A stretch of 38,195 nt of DNA from Streptomyces sp. ISL-94 (lineage in GTDB: Bacteria; Actinomycetota; Actinomycetes; Streptomycetales; Streptomycetaceae). The stretch is taken from the NCBI RefSeq assembly GCF_018614075.1, contig NZ_JAGGOZ010000033.1, forward strand, positions 1 through 38,195, given 5' to 3'. The translations under genes and the position numbers were made by a program. The notes under the pieces were generated by a model. The model searched no databases and was not told the DNA's origin. It was given only the letters and a program-made list of their open reading frames with translations. Of the stretch, positions 1 to 8,642 are shown one piece after another (position 1 is the first letter of the stretch; each line of letters opens with the position of its first letter).

Positions 1-2
1 CC

Positions 3-83
3 CCGCCCCCGCGCGCCGACGGGCCGGGCGAGACCGGGGCCGCGGACGCGCAGGCCCGCCGCCGGGCGGGGGGCGGGCCGTGA
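3..83 (+). CDS. 3' end of an upstream gene (partial)
   Basis: An open frame enters from the left edge and stops at TGA 81-83. It encodes a Pro/Gly/Ala/Arg-rich tail of 26 codons. The stop overlaps the GTG start of the next gene in a GTGA arrangement, which is typical of translationally coupled genes. No domain is visible in the fragment. It could be the tail of another HD-domain protein, because such genes often occur in tandem in Streptomyces, but that is inference. Confidence 0.5.
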   Translation, partial: PPPRADGPGETGAADAQARRRAGGGP

Positions 84-1354
84 GGGGGACCGCCGTGTGG
101 ACCGTGCGGGGGGCGGCCGGGCTGCTCACCGTCGTCGGCCTGGGCCACACCCTGTGGAACGGCATCGTCGAGCCCGGCACCGCCCTGGCCTTCGGCACCT
201 TGATCACCCTCGGCGAATTCGCCCGCCGGGACCAGCGCACGGGCCACCCCGCCGAGGCAGCCGACCGACAGCCCGCCCCGCTCGGCTCCGCCGGAGCCCT
301 CGCCTACGCCCTGCTCGGCCAGAACGCCGGGCAGCCCACCCACCACGGCGTCCTCCAGATCGTCGCGGTCGTCGTCGCGGCCGCCCTCGCCGGGATCGTC
401 CCGCACGTCGCGCGCGGCCGGGGCCCCGCCGTCGACCACGTGGCCCGCCGGGTCCTGACCGTCGCCTTCGCCGCCGTCTGTTTCCAGCCGCTCTACAACT
501 CCGGCCGGCTGGAGGACCTGGTCGGCCAGGGCCCGTACCTCGTCCTCTTCCTGCTCTGCCTCCTCGGCCTCACGGCCCTGTGCGACGCCGTGCTCGCCGC
601 GGCCCTGGCCGGGGCGAGCACGGGCTGGCCGTACGGTCCGCTGCTGCGCGACGAGCTGCGCGCCCAGCTGGGCATCGGCTCGGCGATCTGCGCCACCGGC
701 GTCGTGATGGCCCTGGGCGCGGCCGTCGCCGGGCTGTGGGCCCTGCCCGTCTTCTGCGTGCCCCTGCTGCTGACCCAGATGTCCTTCCACCGGATCACCG
801 CGATCCGCACCACCTACCGCCAGACCATCACCTCGCTGGCCCGCGCCACCGAGATCGCCGGATACACGCCGCCCGGGCACTCCCGCCGGGTCGCCGCCCT
901 GAGCTGCGCCGTCGGCAGGGAGCTGGGCCTGTCGGAGCGGGAGCTCACGGTGCTGGAGTACGCCGCCCTGATGCACGACATCGGGCAGCTCTCCCTCGTC
1001 GACCCGGTTCCGGCCGGCGCCACCGCCGAGCTGCCCGCCGCCGAGGCCCGCCGGATCGCCGAGCTGGGCGGGGAGGTGGCCCGCCAGACCGGGGTGGCCG
1101 CCGAGGTCGCCGTGGTGGTGGAGCGGCAGGCGGACCCGTACCGGGAGCAGCCCGTCGCCGCGCGCATCGTCCGCGCGGTCAACGCGTACGACGACCTGGC
1201 CGGCGTGAGCCGTCACCCGGGCGGCTCACTGGCCGCCCTTGAACGGCTCCGCCTGGGCACCGGGCACGATTACCAGCCGGAGGTCGTCGAGTGCTTGGCG
1301 AGGGTTCTGGCCAGGGGCGGACATGACAGAGTGGTGCCCGTCCCACCGGGGTAA
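80..1354 (+). CDS. Membrane-bound HD-domain (HD-GYP-like) protein
   Basis: This is a 424-aa protein. The N-terminal half (about residues 8-255) has several hydrophobic helices (six or so), with loops rich in Arg and Pro. The C-terminal 150 residues form an HD domain: HSRRVAALS supplies the first metal-binding His, and ALMHDIGQLS carries the His-Asp pair. The family hydrolyses phosphoesters, sometimes cyclic nucleotides. The GYP part of HD-GYP is not evident, so cyclic-di-GMP hydrolysis is not claimed. The GTG start overlaps the previous stop (GTGA), which suggests one operon. The substrate is unknown. Confidence 0.8.
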   Translation: MRGTAVWTVRGAAGLLTVVGLGHTLWNGIVEPGTALAFGTLITLGEFARRDQRTGHPAEAADRQPAPLGSAGALAYALLGQNAGQPTHHGVLQIVAVVVAAALAGIVPHVARGRGPAVDHVARRVLTVAFAAVCFQPLYNSGRLEDLVGQGPYLVLFLLCLLGLTALCDAVLAAALAGASTGWPYGPLLRDELRAQLGIGSAICATGVVMALGAAVAGLWALPVFCVPLLLTQMSFHRITAIRTTYRQTITSLARATEIAGYTPPGHSRRVAALSCAVGRELGLSERELTVLEYAALMHDIGQLSLVDPVPAGATAELPAAEARRIAELGGEVARQTGVAAEVAVVVERQADPYREQPVAARIVRAVNAYDDLAGVSRHPGGSLAALERLRLGTGHDYQPEVVECLARVLARGGHDRVVPVPPG

Positions 1355-1485
1355 CCCATGGGTAATGAGCGGCCGTCAGAGTGGGCATGGTTGGATGCCA
1401 GTAAGAGGGACCGTAGGAGTGTCCGCAAGGCTGCACCGTTATCCCCCAGCGACCGCTGGGAGGTGCCCCCAGGCAGGCGGGAATC

Positions 1486-2475
1486 GTGAGGATCTTCGGG
1501 AAGGTACGGCATCGGCCCTCCGCCTCGTGGCGGCAGGCCACCGACCGCGCGTTCACGCTGATCGGCGACGGGCGGTACGACGACGCGGGCGCGCTCCTGA
1601 CCAGAGCCGCGGACCTGGAGCCCTGGCTGTCCGAGTCCTGGTTCAACCTGGCCCTGCTGCACAAGTTCCGGCACGACTGGGAGCAGGCGCGGGCCGCCGG
1701 GCTGCGCGCCGTGGCCCTGCTGGACCGTGAGACCGGCGCCCCGGACTGGTGGAACGTCGGCATCGCCGCGACCGCGCTCCAGGACTGGCCGCTGGCCCGG
1801 CGGGCCTGGCAGGCGTACGGGCTGAAGGTGCCCGGAGACCCGCACGGCGCGGGCGGCAACGGCGAGCCCGTGGGCATGGAGCTCGGCAGCGCGGCCGTAC
1901 GGTTGTCGCCCGAGGGCGAGGCCGAGGTGGTCTGGGGGCGCCGGCTGGACCCGGCCCGGCTGGAGGTCCTCTCCATCCCGCTGCCCTCCTCGGGGCGGCG
2001 CTGGGGCGAGGTCGTCCTGCACGACGGGGTCCCGCACGGCGAGCGGATCACCGCGGCCGGACCCTCGTACCCCGTCTTCGACGAGATCGAGCTGTGGGCG
2101 CCCTCGCCGGTGCCGACCTGGGTGGTGCTGCTGGAGGCGGCCACCGAGGCGGACCGCGACGCGCTGGAGCAGCTGGCCTCGGACGCGGGCTTCGCCGCCG
2201 AGGACTGGTCCTCGTCGGTGCGGCTGCTGTGCCGGACCTGCTCGGAGAGCGAGATGCCGAGCGACGAGGGCGACGGCGAGCACCTGGACCCGCACGACCA
2301 CAGTGAGCCGGGGCATCCCGGACCGCTGGGGCACCGCACGGCCGGCTCGTTGTGGGTGCCGGAGCGGGAGTGCGGCCTCGCGGCGCCGGCCGGCCTGGTG
2401 CGCGGGCTGCTCGACGGATGGGTCGCGGACAGCCCGGACAGCCGGGAGTGGCGGGATCTCGAAGAAGTCTGCTGA
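1486..2475 (+). CDS. Tetratricopeptide-like protein
   Basis: This is a 329-aa soluble protein. Residues about 15-115 look like two or three TPR helical hairpins ([15 protein letters not shown] at the end of one). The middle is a beta-rich domain of unknown type. A late segment has [13 protein letters not shown] followed by [12 protein letters not shown]; these Cys and His residues could bind a metal. The start is GTG at 1486, because it begins the conserved-looking [12 protein letters not shown] segment. It lies 82 bp upstream of peptide deformylase on the same strand. The function is unknown; a protein-protein scaffold role is inferred from the TPRs only. Confidence 0.8.
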   Translation: MRIFGKVRHRPSASWRQATDRAFTLIGDGRYDDAGALLTRAADLEPWLSESWFNLALLHKFRHDWEQARAAGLRAVALLDRETGAPDWWNVGIAATALQDWPLARRAWQAYGLKVPGDPHGAGGNGEPVGMELGSAAVRLSPEGEAEVVWGRRLDPARLEVLSIPLPSSGRRWGEVVLHDGVPHGERITAAGPSYPVFDEIELWAPSPVPTWVVLLEAATEADRDALEQLASDAGFAAEDWSSSVRLLCRTCSESEMPSDEGDGEHLDPHDHSEPGHPGPLGHRTAGSLWVPERECGLAAPAGLVRGLLDGWVADSPDSREWRDLEEVC

Positions 2476-2557
2476 GCCGGGCCGTAGGCTGTACGGGCAC
2501 ATCGGTGGCCATAGGCGACCACCGGTGACTTGGACTTACGGAAGGCGTACGGCGGAC

Positions 2558-3202
2558 ATGTCGCAGCAGGAGAACGAGGTAGTCGACGTTGTCGGGGGCC
2601 CGAACGACGGGTACGTCGTGGACACGGAGGACTGTGCGGAGCGCGAGCTCGCCCACCGTGAGCGCGGCACCGCCCGCCCGATCACCGTCGTCGGCAACCC
2701 GGTCCTGCACCGCGAGTGCAAGGACGTCACCGAGTTCGGCGACGAGCTGGCGCAGCTGATCGACGACATGTTCGCCAGCCAGAAGGCCGCCGAGGGCGTG
2801 GGCCTGGCCGCGAACCAGATCGGCGTGGACGCCAAGGTGTTCGTCTACGACTGCCCGGACGACGACGGCGTGCGGCACACCGGTGTCGTGGTCAACCCGA
2901 AGCTGGTGGAGCTGCCGGCGGCCGCGCGGGTGCTGGACGACTCCAACGAGGGCTGCCTGTCGGTCCCGACGGCGTACGCCTCCCTGGCCCGCCCTGACTA
3001 CGCCGAGGTCGAGGGCCAGGACGCGCAGGGCAACCCGATCAAGGTGCGCGGCACAGGTTACTTCGCGCGCTGCCTCCAGCACGAGACCGACCACCTGTAC
3101 GGGTACCTGTACATCGACCGGCTCTCGAAGCGGGACCGCAAGGACGCCCTGCGGCAGATGGAAGAGGGCACCCCGCGCTACGAGACGGTCCCGAACGACT
3201 GA
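2558..3202 (+). CDS. def: Peptide deformylase
   Basis: This 214-aa enzyme removes the formyl group from the N-terminal methionine of new proteins. All three family motifs are present: [10 protein letters not shown] (motif 1), EGCLSVP (motif 2, metal-binding Cys) and QHETDHLYG (motif 3, two metal-binding His and the catalytic Glu). The start chosen is ATG 2558; an in-frame opening further upstream overlaps the preceding gene and lacks family similarity. The N-terminus has about 40 residues before the usual deformylase start ([13 protein letters not shown]), which is common in actinobacterial copies. A strong hairpin terminator follows at 3245-3290. Confidence 0.95.
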   Translation: MSQQENEVVDVVGGPNDGYVVDTEDCAERELAHRERGTARPITVVGNPVLHRECKDVTEFGDELAQLIDDMFASQKAAEGVGLAANQIGVDAKVFVYDCPDDDGVRHTGVVVNPKLVELPAAARVLDDSNEGCLSVPTAYASLARPDYAEVEGQDAQGNPIKVRGTGYFARCLQHETDHLYGYLYIDRLSKRDRKDALRQMEEGTPRYETVPND

Positions 3203-3244
3203 TCTGCGCCGCCGGGATACGCGGCCGGGACACACCACTACACC

Positions 3245-3290
3245 ATGCGGAAGGGCCCCGCTCCGGGATCGGAGCGGGGCCCTTCCGCAT
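3245..3290. terminator. Bidirectional terminator between def and the repeat peptide gene
   Basis: A perfect 21-bp inverted repeat (3245-3265 with 3270-3290) surrounds a 4-nt GGAT loop. It lies between the convergent ends of def and the small secreted protein gene, so it can serve both. No T-run follows, as is usual in Streptomyces. Confidence 0.9.
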
Positions 3291-3304
3291 GGCGCCGCTT
3301 CGGA

Positions 3305-3523
3305 CTACTTGGGCGCCGAGCCCCAGCCGCTGTCGGCGGGAGCCGAGCCCCAGCCGCTGTCGGCGGGAGCGGAGCCCCAGCCGGAGTCGGCGGGCGCCGA
3401 GCCCCAGCCGCTGTCGGCCGGAGCGGAGCCCCAGCCGGAGTCCGCCGAGGCGGTGGCGGTCGCGCCACCGAGAAGCAGAACGGCGAACGCGGCGGCGGTG
3501 GCGATGCGGGAGATACGGGACAT
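3305..3523 (-). CDS. Small secreted protein made of five nonapeptide repeats
   Basis: This 72-aa precursor has a signal peptide at residues 1-27: MSRISR, then a hydrophobic core AAAFAVLLLGG, then ATASA as a signal peptidase I site. Cleavage would leave 45 residues that are nothing but repeats: four copies of DSGWGSAPA and a last DSGWGSAPK. All five octapeptides DSGWGSAP are identical, yet their codons differ at Ser, Ala and Pro, so the peptide looks maintained by selection rather than freshly duplicated. The ATG at 3523 has an AGGGGGG-type ribosome site. It is not part of an obvious operon. I do not recognise the family; a structural surface peptide or a multi-copy peptide precursor are both possible. 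Confidence 0.8.
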   Translation of the reverse strand: MSRISRIATAAAFAVLLLGGATATASADSGWGSAPADSGWGSAPADSGWGSAPADSGWGSAPADSGWGSAPK

Positions 3524-3673
3524 GAAAGGCCCCCCTGGGCTGTCGTGAGGTGTGTCCGACCGGGCGCTGTGCGGGGCGGTCAGGCCAGGCGTCATCACGG
3601 TACGACACCACTCGACTACAGAGGGGGGTGGTTTGGGTCAAGTGTTCTACGGTTCTCGGCCAGTGCGTGCCGC

Positions 3674-4642
3674 TCAGGCCACGGCCTGTGGCCCGCGGAA
3701 GGTGCGCCTGAAGGAATTCGGCGTGGTGCCGAGCGTGCGGAGGAAATGGTGGCGCAGCGCCGCCGCGTTCCCGAAGCCGCTGCGGCCCGCGATCGCGTCG
3801 ACCGTGTCGTCGGTGGACTCCAGCAGCTCCTGGGCGAGCAGCACCCGCTGGCGCAGCACCCACTGGTAGGGGGTGGTGCCGGTCTCCTGGAGGAAGCGCC
3901 GGGCGAAGGTCCGCGGGGACATGTGCGCGCGCTCCGCGAGCTGCTCGACGGTGATCTCCTCGTCCAGGTGCCGGGCCATCCACCCGATCACCTCGCCCAC
4001 CGTGTCGCACGCCGTACGGGGCAGCGGGCGCTGGATGTACTGGGCCTGCCCGCCGTCGCGGTGCGGCGGTACGACCATGCGCCGCGCGATGGTGTTGGCC
4101 ACCTCGGCGCCGTGCTCCTGGCGGACCACGTGCAGGCAGGCGTCGATACCGGAGGCGGTGCCGGCCGAAGTGGTCACCCGGCCCTCGTTCACGTAGAGCA
4201 CGTCGGGGTCGACCAGGGCGCGCGGGTAGCGGCGCGCCAGGGCGGGGGCGTGCATCCAGTGGGTGGTGCAGCGCCGCCCGTCCAGCAGCCCGGCCGCGCC
4301 GAGCACGAACGCCCCGCTGCACACGCTGAGCACGCGCGCGCCCCGGTCCACGGCCCGGTGCAGGGCCTCCAGCAGGGGTTCGGGGTAGTCCCGGGTCGCC
4401 GCGGCCCGGTCGGCCGGGACGCAGATCAGGTCCGCGCTCTCCAGCCGCTCCAGCCCGTGCGGGACGACGATGTCGAAATGCCCGTCCCCCGTCATGGAGC
4501 GCCGGTCCTCCGCCGCGCACAGGGCGAAGTCGTAGACCGGCAGCCCCATTTCACTGCGGTCGACCCCGAACACCTCGCAGAAGATGCCCAGCTCGAAGGG
4601 GGCGACACCATTGACGAGGGCTACGGCCACGTTCTTCAGCAT
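3674..4642 (-). CDS. nrdS: GlxA/AraC-family regulator (DJ-1/PfpI-like domain + AraC HTH), NrdS-like
   Basis: This is a 322-aa protein. Residues 5-170 form a DJ-1/PfpI-like glutamine-amidotransferase fold, with the nucleophile elbow LSVCSGAFVLG around Cys108. Residues about 215-315 are an AraC-type double helix-turn-helix (EQLAERAHMSPRTFARRF, then RSGFGNAAALRHHF). The architecture matches AdpA. An AraC-like gene called nrdS is reported downstream of nrdAB in S. coelicolor; the symbol rests on that position and domain type. Here it is separated from nrdB by a hairpin and an opposing small gene, so it probably has its own promoter. No Shine-Dalgarno sequence is visible before ATG 4642. Confidence 0.8.
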   Translation of the reverse strand: MLKNVAVALVNGVAPFELGIFCEVFGVDRSEMGLPVYDFALCAAEDRRSMTGDGHFDIVVPHGLERLESADLICVPADRAAATRDYPEPLLEALHRAVDRGARVLSVCSGAFVLGAAGLLDGRRCTTHWMHAPALARRYPRALVDPDVLYVNEGRVTTSAGTASGIDACLHVVRQEHGAEVANTIARRMVVPPHRDGGQAQYIQRPLPRTACDTVGEVIGWMARHLDEEITVEQLAERAHMSPRTFARRFLQETGTTPYQWVLRQRVLLAQELLESTDDTVDAIAGRSGFGNAAALRHHFLRTLGTTPNSFRRTFRGPQAVA

Positions 4643-4651
4643 GACGCCAGT

Positions 4652-4688
4652 GTGGCAGTAATTCGCTCTTTCGTGACAGTCCTGCCAC
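4652..4688. promoter_or_regulatory. Inverted TGGCAG sites between nrdS and the small membrane gene
   Basis: GTGGCAG at 4652-4658 and CTGCCAC at 4682-4688 form a 7-bp inverted repeat with 23 bp between the arms. Each arm resembles the 5' half of the AdpA consensus (TGGCSNGWWY). The divergent promoter region is only 81 bp long, so a protein bound here could control both genes. Autoregulation by the GlxA/AraC protein is inference. Confidence 0.4.
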
Positions 4689-4723
4689 TGTCTGATTCTC
4701 GCCGATCCGACGAGGCTGGAGGC

Positions 4724-4933
4724 ATGAACACGTTCCTGGACTACGCCGTCGTCTTCGTCATCGCCGCCCTCCTGCTGGGCCCTTCGCTCTGGGGAGCCGC
4801 CCGCGACCGCCGCGTCGACCGTCAGCTGCGCGCGGCCCAGCAGCGCGAGCAGGTCGTCCGCAAGGGGCATCGGCGTGAAGAGGCCCGCACTCGTACGCCC
4901 CGTGTTGCCGTGCGGCACGCGCCCGGTCACTGA
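4724..4933 (+). CDS. Small single-pass membrane peptide (hypothetical)
   Basis: This 69-aa product has one hydrophobic helix at residues 5-24 (DYAVVFVIAALLLGPSLWG), followed by a strongly basic, Gln/Arg-rich cytoplasmic tail. The ATG at 4724 follows GAGGCTGGAGGC, a plausible ribosome site. The first 50 codons show the expected high third-position GC; the last 20 less so. It is divergent from the nrdS-like regulator and convergent with nrdB. No family is recognised, and a chance frame cannot be fully excluded. Confidence 0.55.
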   Translation: MNTFLDYAVVFVIAALLLGPSLWGAARDRRVDRQLRAAQQREQVVRKGHRREEARTRTPRVAVRHAPGH

Positions 4934-4937
4934 GCCG

Positions 4938-4968
4938 GCCCCCGCCCCCAGCAGCCGGGCGGGGGCGG
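4938..4968. terminator. Terminator downstream of nrdB
   Basis: CCCCCGCCC (4939-4947) pairs with GGGCGGGGG (4957-4965) around a 9-nt loop. It sits in the 57 bp between the converging ends of nrdB and the small membrane gene. Confidence 0.6.
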
Positions 4969-4990
4969 CGGCCGGACGGCCGGACGGGGC

Positions 4991-6007
4991 CTAGAAGTCC
5001 TCGTCCAGGTCGACGGTGCCCTCGACCGCGACCTGGTAGGCCGACGGGCGGCGCTCGAAGAAGTTCGTCAGCTCCTGGACGCCCTGGAGCTCCATGAAGG
5101 AGAACGGGTTCGACGAGCCGTACACCGGCGGGAAGCCGAGGCGGACCAGGCGCTGGTCCGCGACGCACTCCAGGTACTCGCGCATGGACTCGGTGTTCAT
5201 GCCCGGCAGGCCGTCACCGCACAGGTCGTGGCCGAACTGCAGCTCCGCCTCCACGGCCTCCTTCAGCATGTCGGTGACCTGCTGCTGGAGGGCGTCGTCG
5301 AAGAGCTCGGGCTCCTCCTTGCGGACCGTGTCCACGACCTCGAAGGCGAAGTTCATGTGCATGGTCTCGTCGCGGAACACCCAGTTGGTGCCGGTCGCCA
5401 GGCCGTGCAGCAGACCGCGCGAGCGGAACCAGTACACGTAGGCGAAGGCGCCGTAGAAGAACAGGCCCTCGATGCACGCCGCGAAGCAGATCAGGTTCAG
5501 CAGGAAGCGGCGGCGGTCGGCCTGCGTCTCCAACCGGTCGATCTTCTCTACCGAGTCCATCCACTTGAAGCAGAACTGCGCCTTCTCGCGGATCGACGGG
5601 ATCTCCTCGACCGCGTCGAAGGCGGCCGCGCGGTCGTCCGGGTCGGGCAGGTAGGTGTCGAGCAGCGTCAGGTAGAACTGGACGTGCACGGCCTCCTCGA
5701 ACAGCTGGCGCGACAGGTACAGGCGCGCCTCCGGGGAGTTGATGTGCTTGTAGAGCGTGAGCACCAGGTTGTTCGAGACGATCGAGTCGCCCGTCGCGAA
5801 GAACGCGACCAGGCGGCCGATCATGTGCTGCTCGGCCGGCGTCAGCTTCGCGAGGTCGGCGACGTCCGAGTGGAGGTCGACCTCCTCCACCGTCCACGTG
5901 TTCTTGATCGCGTCCCGGTAGCGCTCGTAGAAGTCCGGGTAGCGCATGGGGCGGAGCGTGAGCTCGAAGCCCGGGTCCAGGAGGTTCTTGGTGTCGTTGG
6001 AGCTCAT
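4991..6007 (-). CDS. nrdB: Class Ia ribonucleotide reductase small (radical) subunit
   Basis: This 338-aa subunit holds the di-iron centre and tyrosyl radical used by NrdA to make deoxyribonucleotides. Visible ligands are Asp74 (ATGDSIVSN), Glu105 and His108 (FEEAVHVQFY), Glu180 (ACIEGLFFYG), and Glu214 and His217 (RDETMHMNF). Tyr112 sits four residues after His108, exactly where the E. coli radical Tyr122 lies, so this is a tyrosyl-radical type. The acidic C-terminus (VDLDEDF) is the usual docking tail for the large subunit. ATG 6007-6005 overlaps the TAA stop of nrdA by one base (TAATG), indicating translational coupling. Confidence 0.96.
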   Translation of the reverse strand: MSSNDTKNLLDPGFELTLRPMRYPDFYERYRDAIKNTWTVEEVDLHSDVADLAKLTPAEQHMIGRLVAFFATGDSIVSNNLVLTLYKHINSPEARLYLSRQLFEEAVHVQFYLTLLDTYLPDPDDRAAAFDAVEEIPSIREKAQFCFKWMDSVEKIDRLETQADRRRFLLNLICFAACIEGLFFYGAFAYVYWFRSRGLLHGLATGTNWVFRDETMHMNFAFEVVDTVRKEEPELFDDALQQQVTDMLKEAVEAELQFGHDLCGDGLPGMNTESMREYLECVADQRLVRLGFPPVYGSSNPFSFMELQGVQELTNFFERRPSAYQVAVEGTVDLDEDF

Positions 6008-8382
6008 TACTGGCAGGCCTCGCAGGACTCGGGGTTCTCAAGGGAGCAGGCCAGCGCGTCGGCGTCGACGGCCTGCGGGAGCGCCACCGGGGTGGCGGCC
6101 TGCGCGGCGCGGGCGATCTTCGTCGCCGGGCGCGAGCGCAGGTAGTACGTGGTCTTCAGGCCCTGCTTCCAGGCGTACGCGTACATCGAGCTGAGCTTGC
6201 CGATGGTGGGCGTCTCCAGGAACAGGTTCAGCGACTGGGACTGGTCGAGGAACGGGGTGCGGGCCGCCGCCATGTCGATCAGGCCGCGCTGCGGGATCTC
6301 CCACGCCGTGCGGTACAGCTCGCGGACCTCGGCCGGGATCCAGCCGAAGCCCTGGACCGAGCCGCTGGACTCGCGCAGCGCCTCGCGGGTCTGCGCGTCC
6401 CACACGCCGAGCTGCTTCAGCTCCTCCACCAGGTAGCCGTTGACCTGGAGGAACTCACCGCTCAGCGTCTCGCGCTTGAAGAGGTTGGAGACCTGCGGCT
6501 CGATGCACTCGTACACGCCCGCGATCGAGGCGATCGTCGCCGTCGGGGCGATCGCGAGGAGGAGGGAATTGCGCATGCCGGTCTTCGCGACACGGGCGCG
6601 CAGCGCGTCCCAGCGCTCCGGCCAGTTCAGCTCGACGTCGTAGTGGTCCGGGTGCAGGACACCGCGCGCGGTGCGGGTCTGCTCCCAGGCCGGCAGCGGG
6701 CCGCTGCGCTCGGCGAGGTCGCAGGAGGCCTCGTAGGCGGCCAGCATGATGCGCTCGGAGAGCTTGGTGGACAGGGCCTTCGCCTCGGGGGAGTCGAAGG
6801 GCAGCTTCAGCTTGAAGAAGACGTCCTGGAGGCCCATGGCGCCCAGGCCCACCGGGCGCCAGCGGGCGTTGGAACGGCCCGCCTGCTCGGTCGGGTAGAA
6901 GTTGATGTCCACCACGCGGTCGAGGAAGGTGACGGCGGTGCGGACGGTCTCGTCCAGCCGCTCCCAGTCGATCTCGCCGTCGACGACGAAGGCACCCATG
7001 TTGACCGAGCCGAGGTTGCAGACGGCCGTCTCGCCGTCGTTGGTGACCTCGATGATCTCGGTGCACAGGTTCGAGGAGTGCACGACCGTGCCCGGCTCGG
7101 CGGTCTGGTTCGCCGTGCGGTTGGAGGCGTCCTTGAAGGTCATCCAGCCCTGGCCGGTCTGCGCGAGGGTGCGCATCATCCGGCCGTACAGGTCGCGGGC
7201 GGGCATGGTCTTGCGGGCCAGGCCCGACTCCTCGGCCTTGCGGTAGGCGGCGTCGAACGCGTCGCCCCACAGGTCGACCAGCTCGGGCACGTCGGCCGGG
7301 GAGAACAGCGACCAGTCGGCGTCGGCGTTCACGCGGCGCATGAACTCGTCCGGCACCCAGTGCGCGAGGTTCAGGTTGTGCGTACGGCGCTGGTCCTCAC
7401 CGGTGTTGTCGCGCAGTTCCAGGAACTCCTCGATGTCCGCGTGCCAGGTCTCCAGGTAGACGGCGGCGGCGCCCTTGCGGCGGCCGCCCTGGTTCACGGC
7501 GGCGACGGAGGCGTCCAGCGTCTTCAGGAACGGCACGATGCCGTTCGAGTGGCCGTTCGTACCGCGGATCAGCGAACCGCGGGCGCGGATGCGGGAGTAC
7601 GACAGGCCGATGCCGCCCGCGTGCTTGGAGAGCCGGGCCACTTGGTGGTAGCGGTCGTAGATCGAGTCGAGCTCGTCCAGCGGGGAGTCCAGCAGGTAGC
7701 AGGAGGACATCTGCGGGTGCCGGGTGCCGGAGTTGAAGAGCGTGGGGGAGGACGGCAGGTAGTCGAGGCGGCTCATCAGCCGGTACAGCGAGGCCACTTC
7801 CTCGACGGCCTGGACGGACTCGTCCGCGGCGAGGCCGCAGGCCACGCGCAGCATGAAGTACTGCGGGGTCTCGATGACCTGGCGGGTGATCGGGTGGCGC
7901 AGCAGGTAGCGGCTGTGCAGGGTGCGCAGGCCGAAGAAGCCGAAGCGGTCGTCCGCGCCCTCGGCGAGGGAGTGCTGCACCAGCGAGTCCAGACGGCTCG
8001 CGTGGGTCCGTACGAACTCTGCGGTGCGGTCGGCGATGAGGCCCTCGCGGTGGCCGACCTCGACCGAGGCGGAGAAGGAGGTGGAGCCCTGGCCGGCGGC
8101 CTCGTCACGCACGGCCAGCGTCAGCAGCCGGGCGGCGAGCCTGGAGTACGCCGGGTCCTCGGAGATCAGGCCGGCGGCGGCCTCGGTGGCCAGCCCGCGC
8201 AGCTCGGCCGCGTCGGCGGCGGAACTGCGGCCGCGCAGCGCGGCGGCGGCGACCCGACCGGGGTCGGTGTTGGGGAGGTCGGCCGTCAGCTCGGTGAGGG
8301 TACGCAGCAGCGTGGCCCCCGGGCCCTCGGTGTGGTCGCCAGAAGTGGACTCGGCGCGCGGTGCGGAAGGCGCGATGGTCAC
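6007..8382 (-). CDS. nrdA: Class Ia ribonucleotide reductase large (catalytic) subunit
   Basis: This 791-aa enzyme reduces ribonucleoside diphosphates. SSNLCTEIIEV contains the Asn-Cys-Glu active-site triad, CNLGSVNMGAF the second redox Cys, and the end SCEACQ the C-terminal shuttle cysteines (Cys787, Cys790). The start is GTG 8382, preceded by GAGGGAGAG. About 35 extra in-frame residues upstream are Arg/Pro-rich and fall in the riboswitch leader. The N-terminus enters the R1 fold (LRGLATEAAAGL) without a recognisable ATP-cone, so dATP activity control may be absent. It is co-transcribed with nrdB and controlled by a B12 riboswitch and NrdR boxes. Confidence 0.96.
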   Translation of the reverse strand: MTIAPSAPRAESTSGDHTEGPGATLLRTLTELTADLPNTDPGRVAAAALRGRSSAADAAELRGLATEAAAGLISEDPAYSRLAARLLTLAVRDEAAGQGSTSFSASVEVGHREGLIADRTAEFVRTHASRLDSLVQHSLAEGADDRFGFFGLRTLHSRYLLRHPITRQVIETPQYFMLRVACGLAADESVQAVEEVASLYRLMSRLDYLPSSPTLFNSGTRHPQMSSCYLLDSPLDELDSIYDRYHQVARLSKHAGGIGLSYSRIRARGSLIRGTNGHSNGIVPFLKTLDASVAAVNQGGRRKGAAAVYLETWHADIEEFLELRDNTGEDQRRTHNLNLAHWVPDEFMRRVNADADWSLFSPADVPELVDLWGDAFDAAYRKAEESGLARKTMPARDLYGRMMRTLAQTGQGWMTFKDASNRTANQTAEPGTVVHSSNLCTEIIEVTNDGETAVCNLGSVNMGAFVVDGEIDWERLDETVRTAVTFLDRVVDINFYPTEQAGRSNARWRPVGLGAMGLQDVFFKLKLPFDSPEAKALSTKLSERIMLAAYEASCDLAERSGPLPAWEQTRTARGVLHPDHYDVELNWPERWDALRARVAKTGMRNSLLLAIAPTATIASIAGVYECIEPQVSNLFKRETLSGEFLQVNGYLVEELKQLGVWDAQTREALRESSGSVQGFGWIPAEVRELYRTAWEIPQRGLIDMAAARTPFLDQSQSLNLFLETPTIGKLSSMYAYAWKQGLKTTYYLRSRPATKIARAAQAATPVALPQAVDADALACSLENPESCEACQ

Positions 8383-8529
8383 GGCGGGAGCTCTCCCTCG
8401 CTCGGCCCGGCATCGGCGGGCAGGGCGCGGGGAGGCGCATGCGGGCGTGGCAGGAACGCGTACACCGCATGGCGTCCACCGGCCCAACCGCGAGGCCCGG
8501 ACGTATCGGCACCCGGTTCGGTCGAGCCG

Positions 8530-8640
8530 GGCGCGCTGTCGGCAGGTCTTCGGACTTGCGCTTGCACCAATCGGTGTACTTCATACCGTTGCGGGACAGT
8601 TCCGGATTCGCACCGGATTCCCCTGCGGCGACAGCAGCCA
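8530..8640 (-). ncRNA. Cobalamin (B12) riboswitch in the nrdAB leader
   Basis: Read on the minus strand, the leader has GGTGCGAATCCGGAACTG, then TCCCGCAACGGT, and a B12 box AAGTCCGAAGACCTGCCGAC, all hallmark cobalamin aptamer segments. A closing helix P1 is visible: GCTGTCG (8635-8629) pairs with CGACAGC (8541-8535). Only 101 nt lie between the outer P1 ends, so it is a compact form. The region 8383-8530 down to the nrdA start is the likely expression platform. A B12 riboswitch on nrdABS has been reported in S. coelicolor, where B12 shuts off class Ia when the B12-dependent class II enzyme can work. Confidence 0.93.
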
Positions 8641-8642
8641 TG

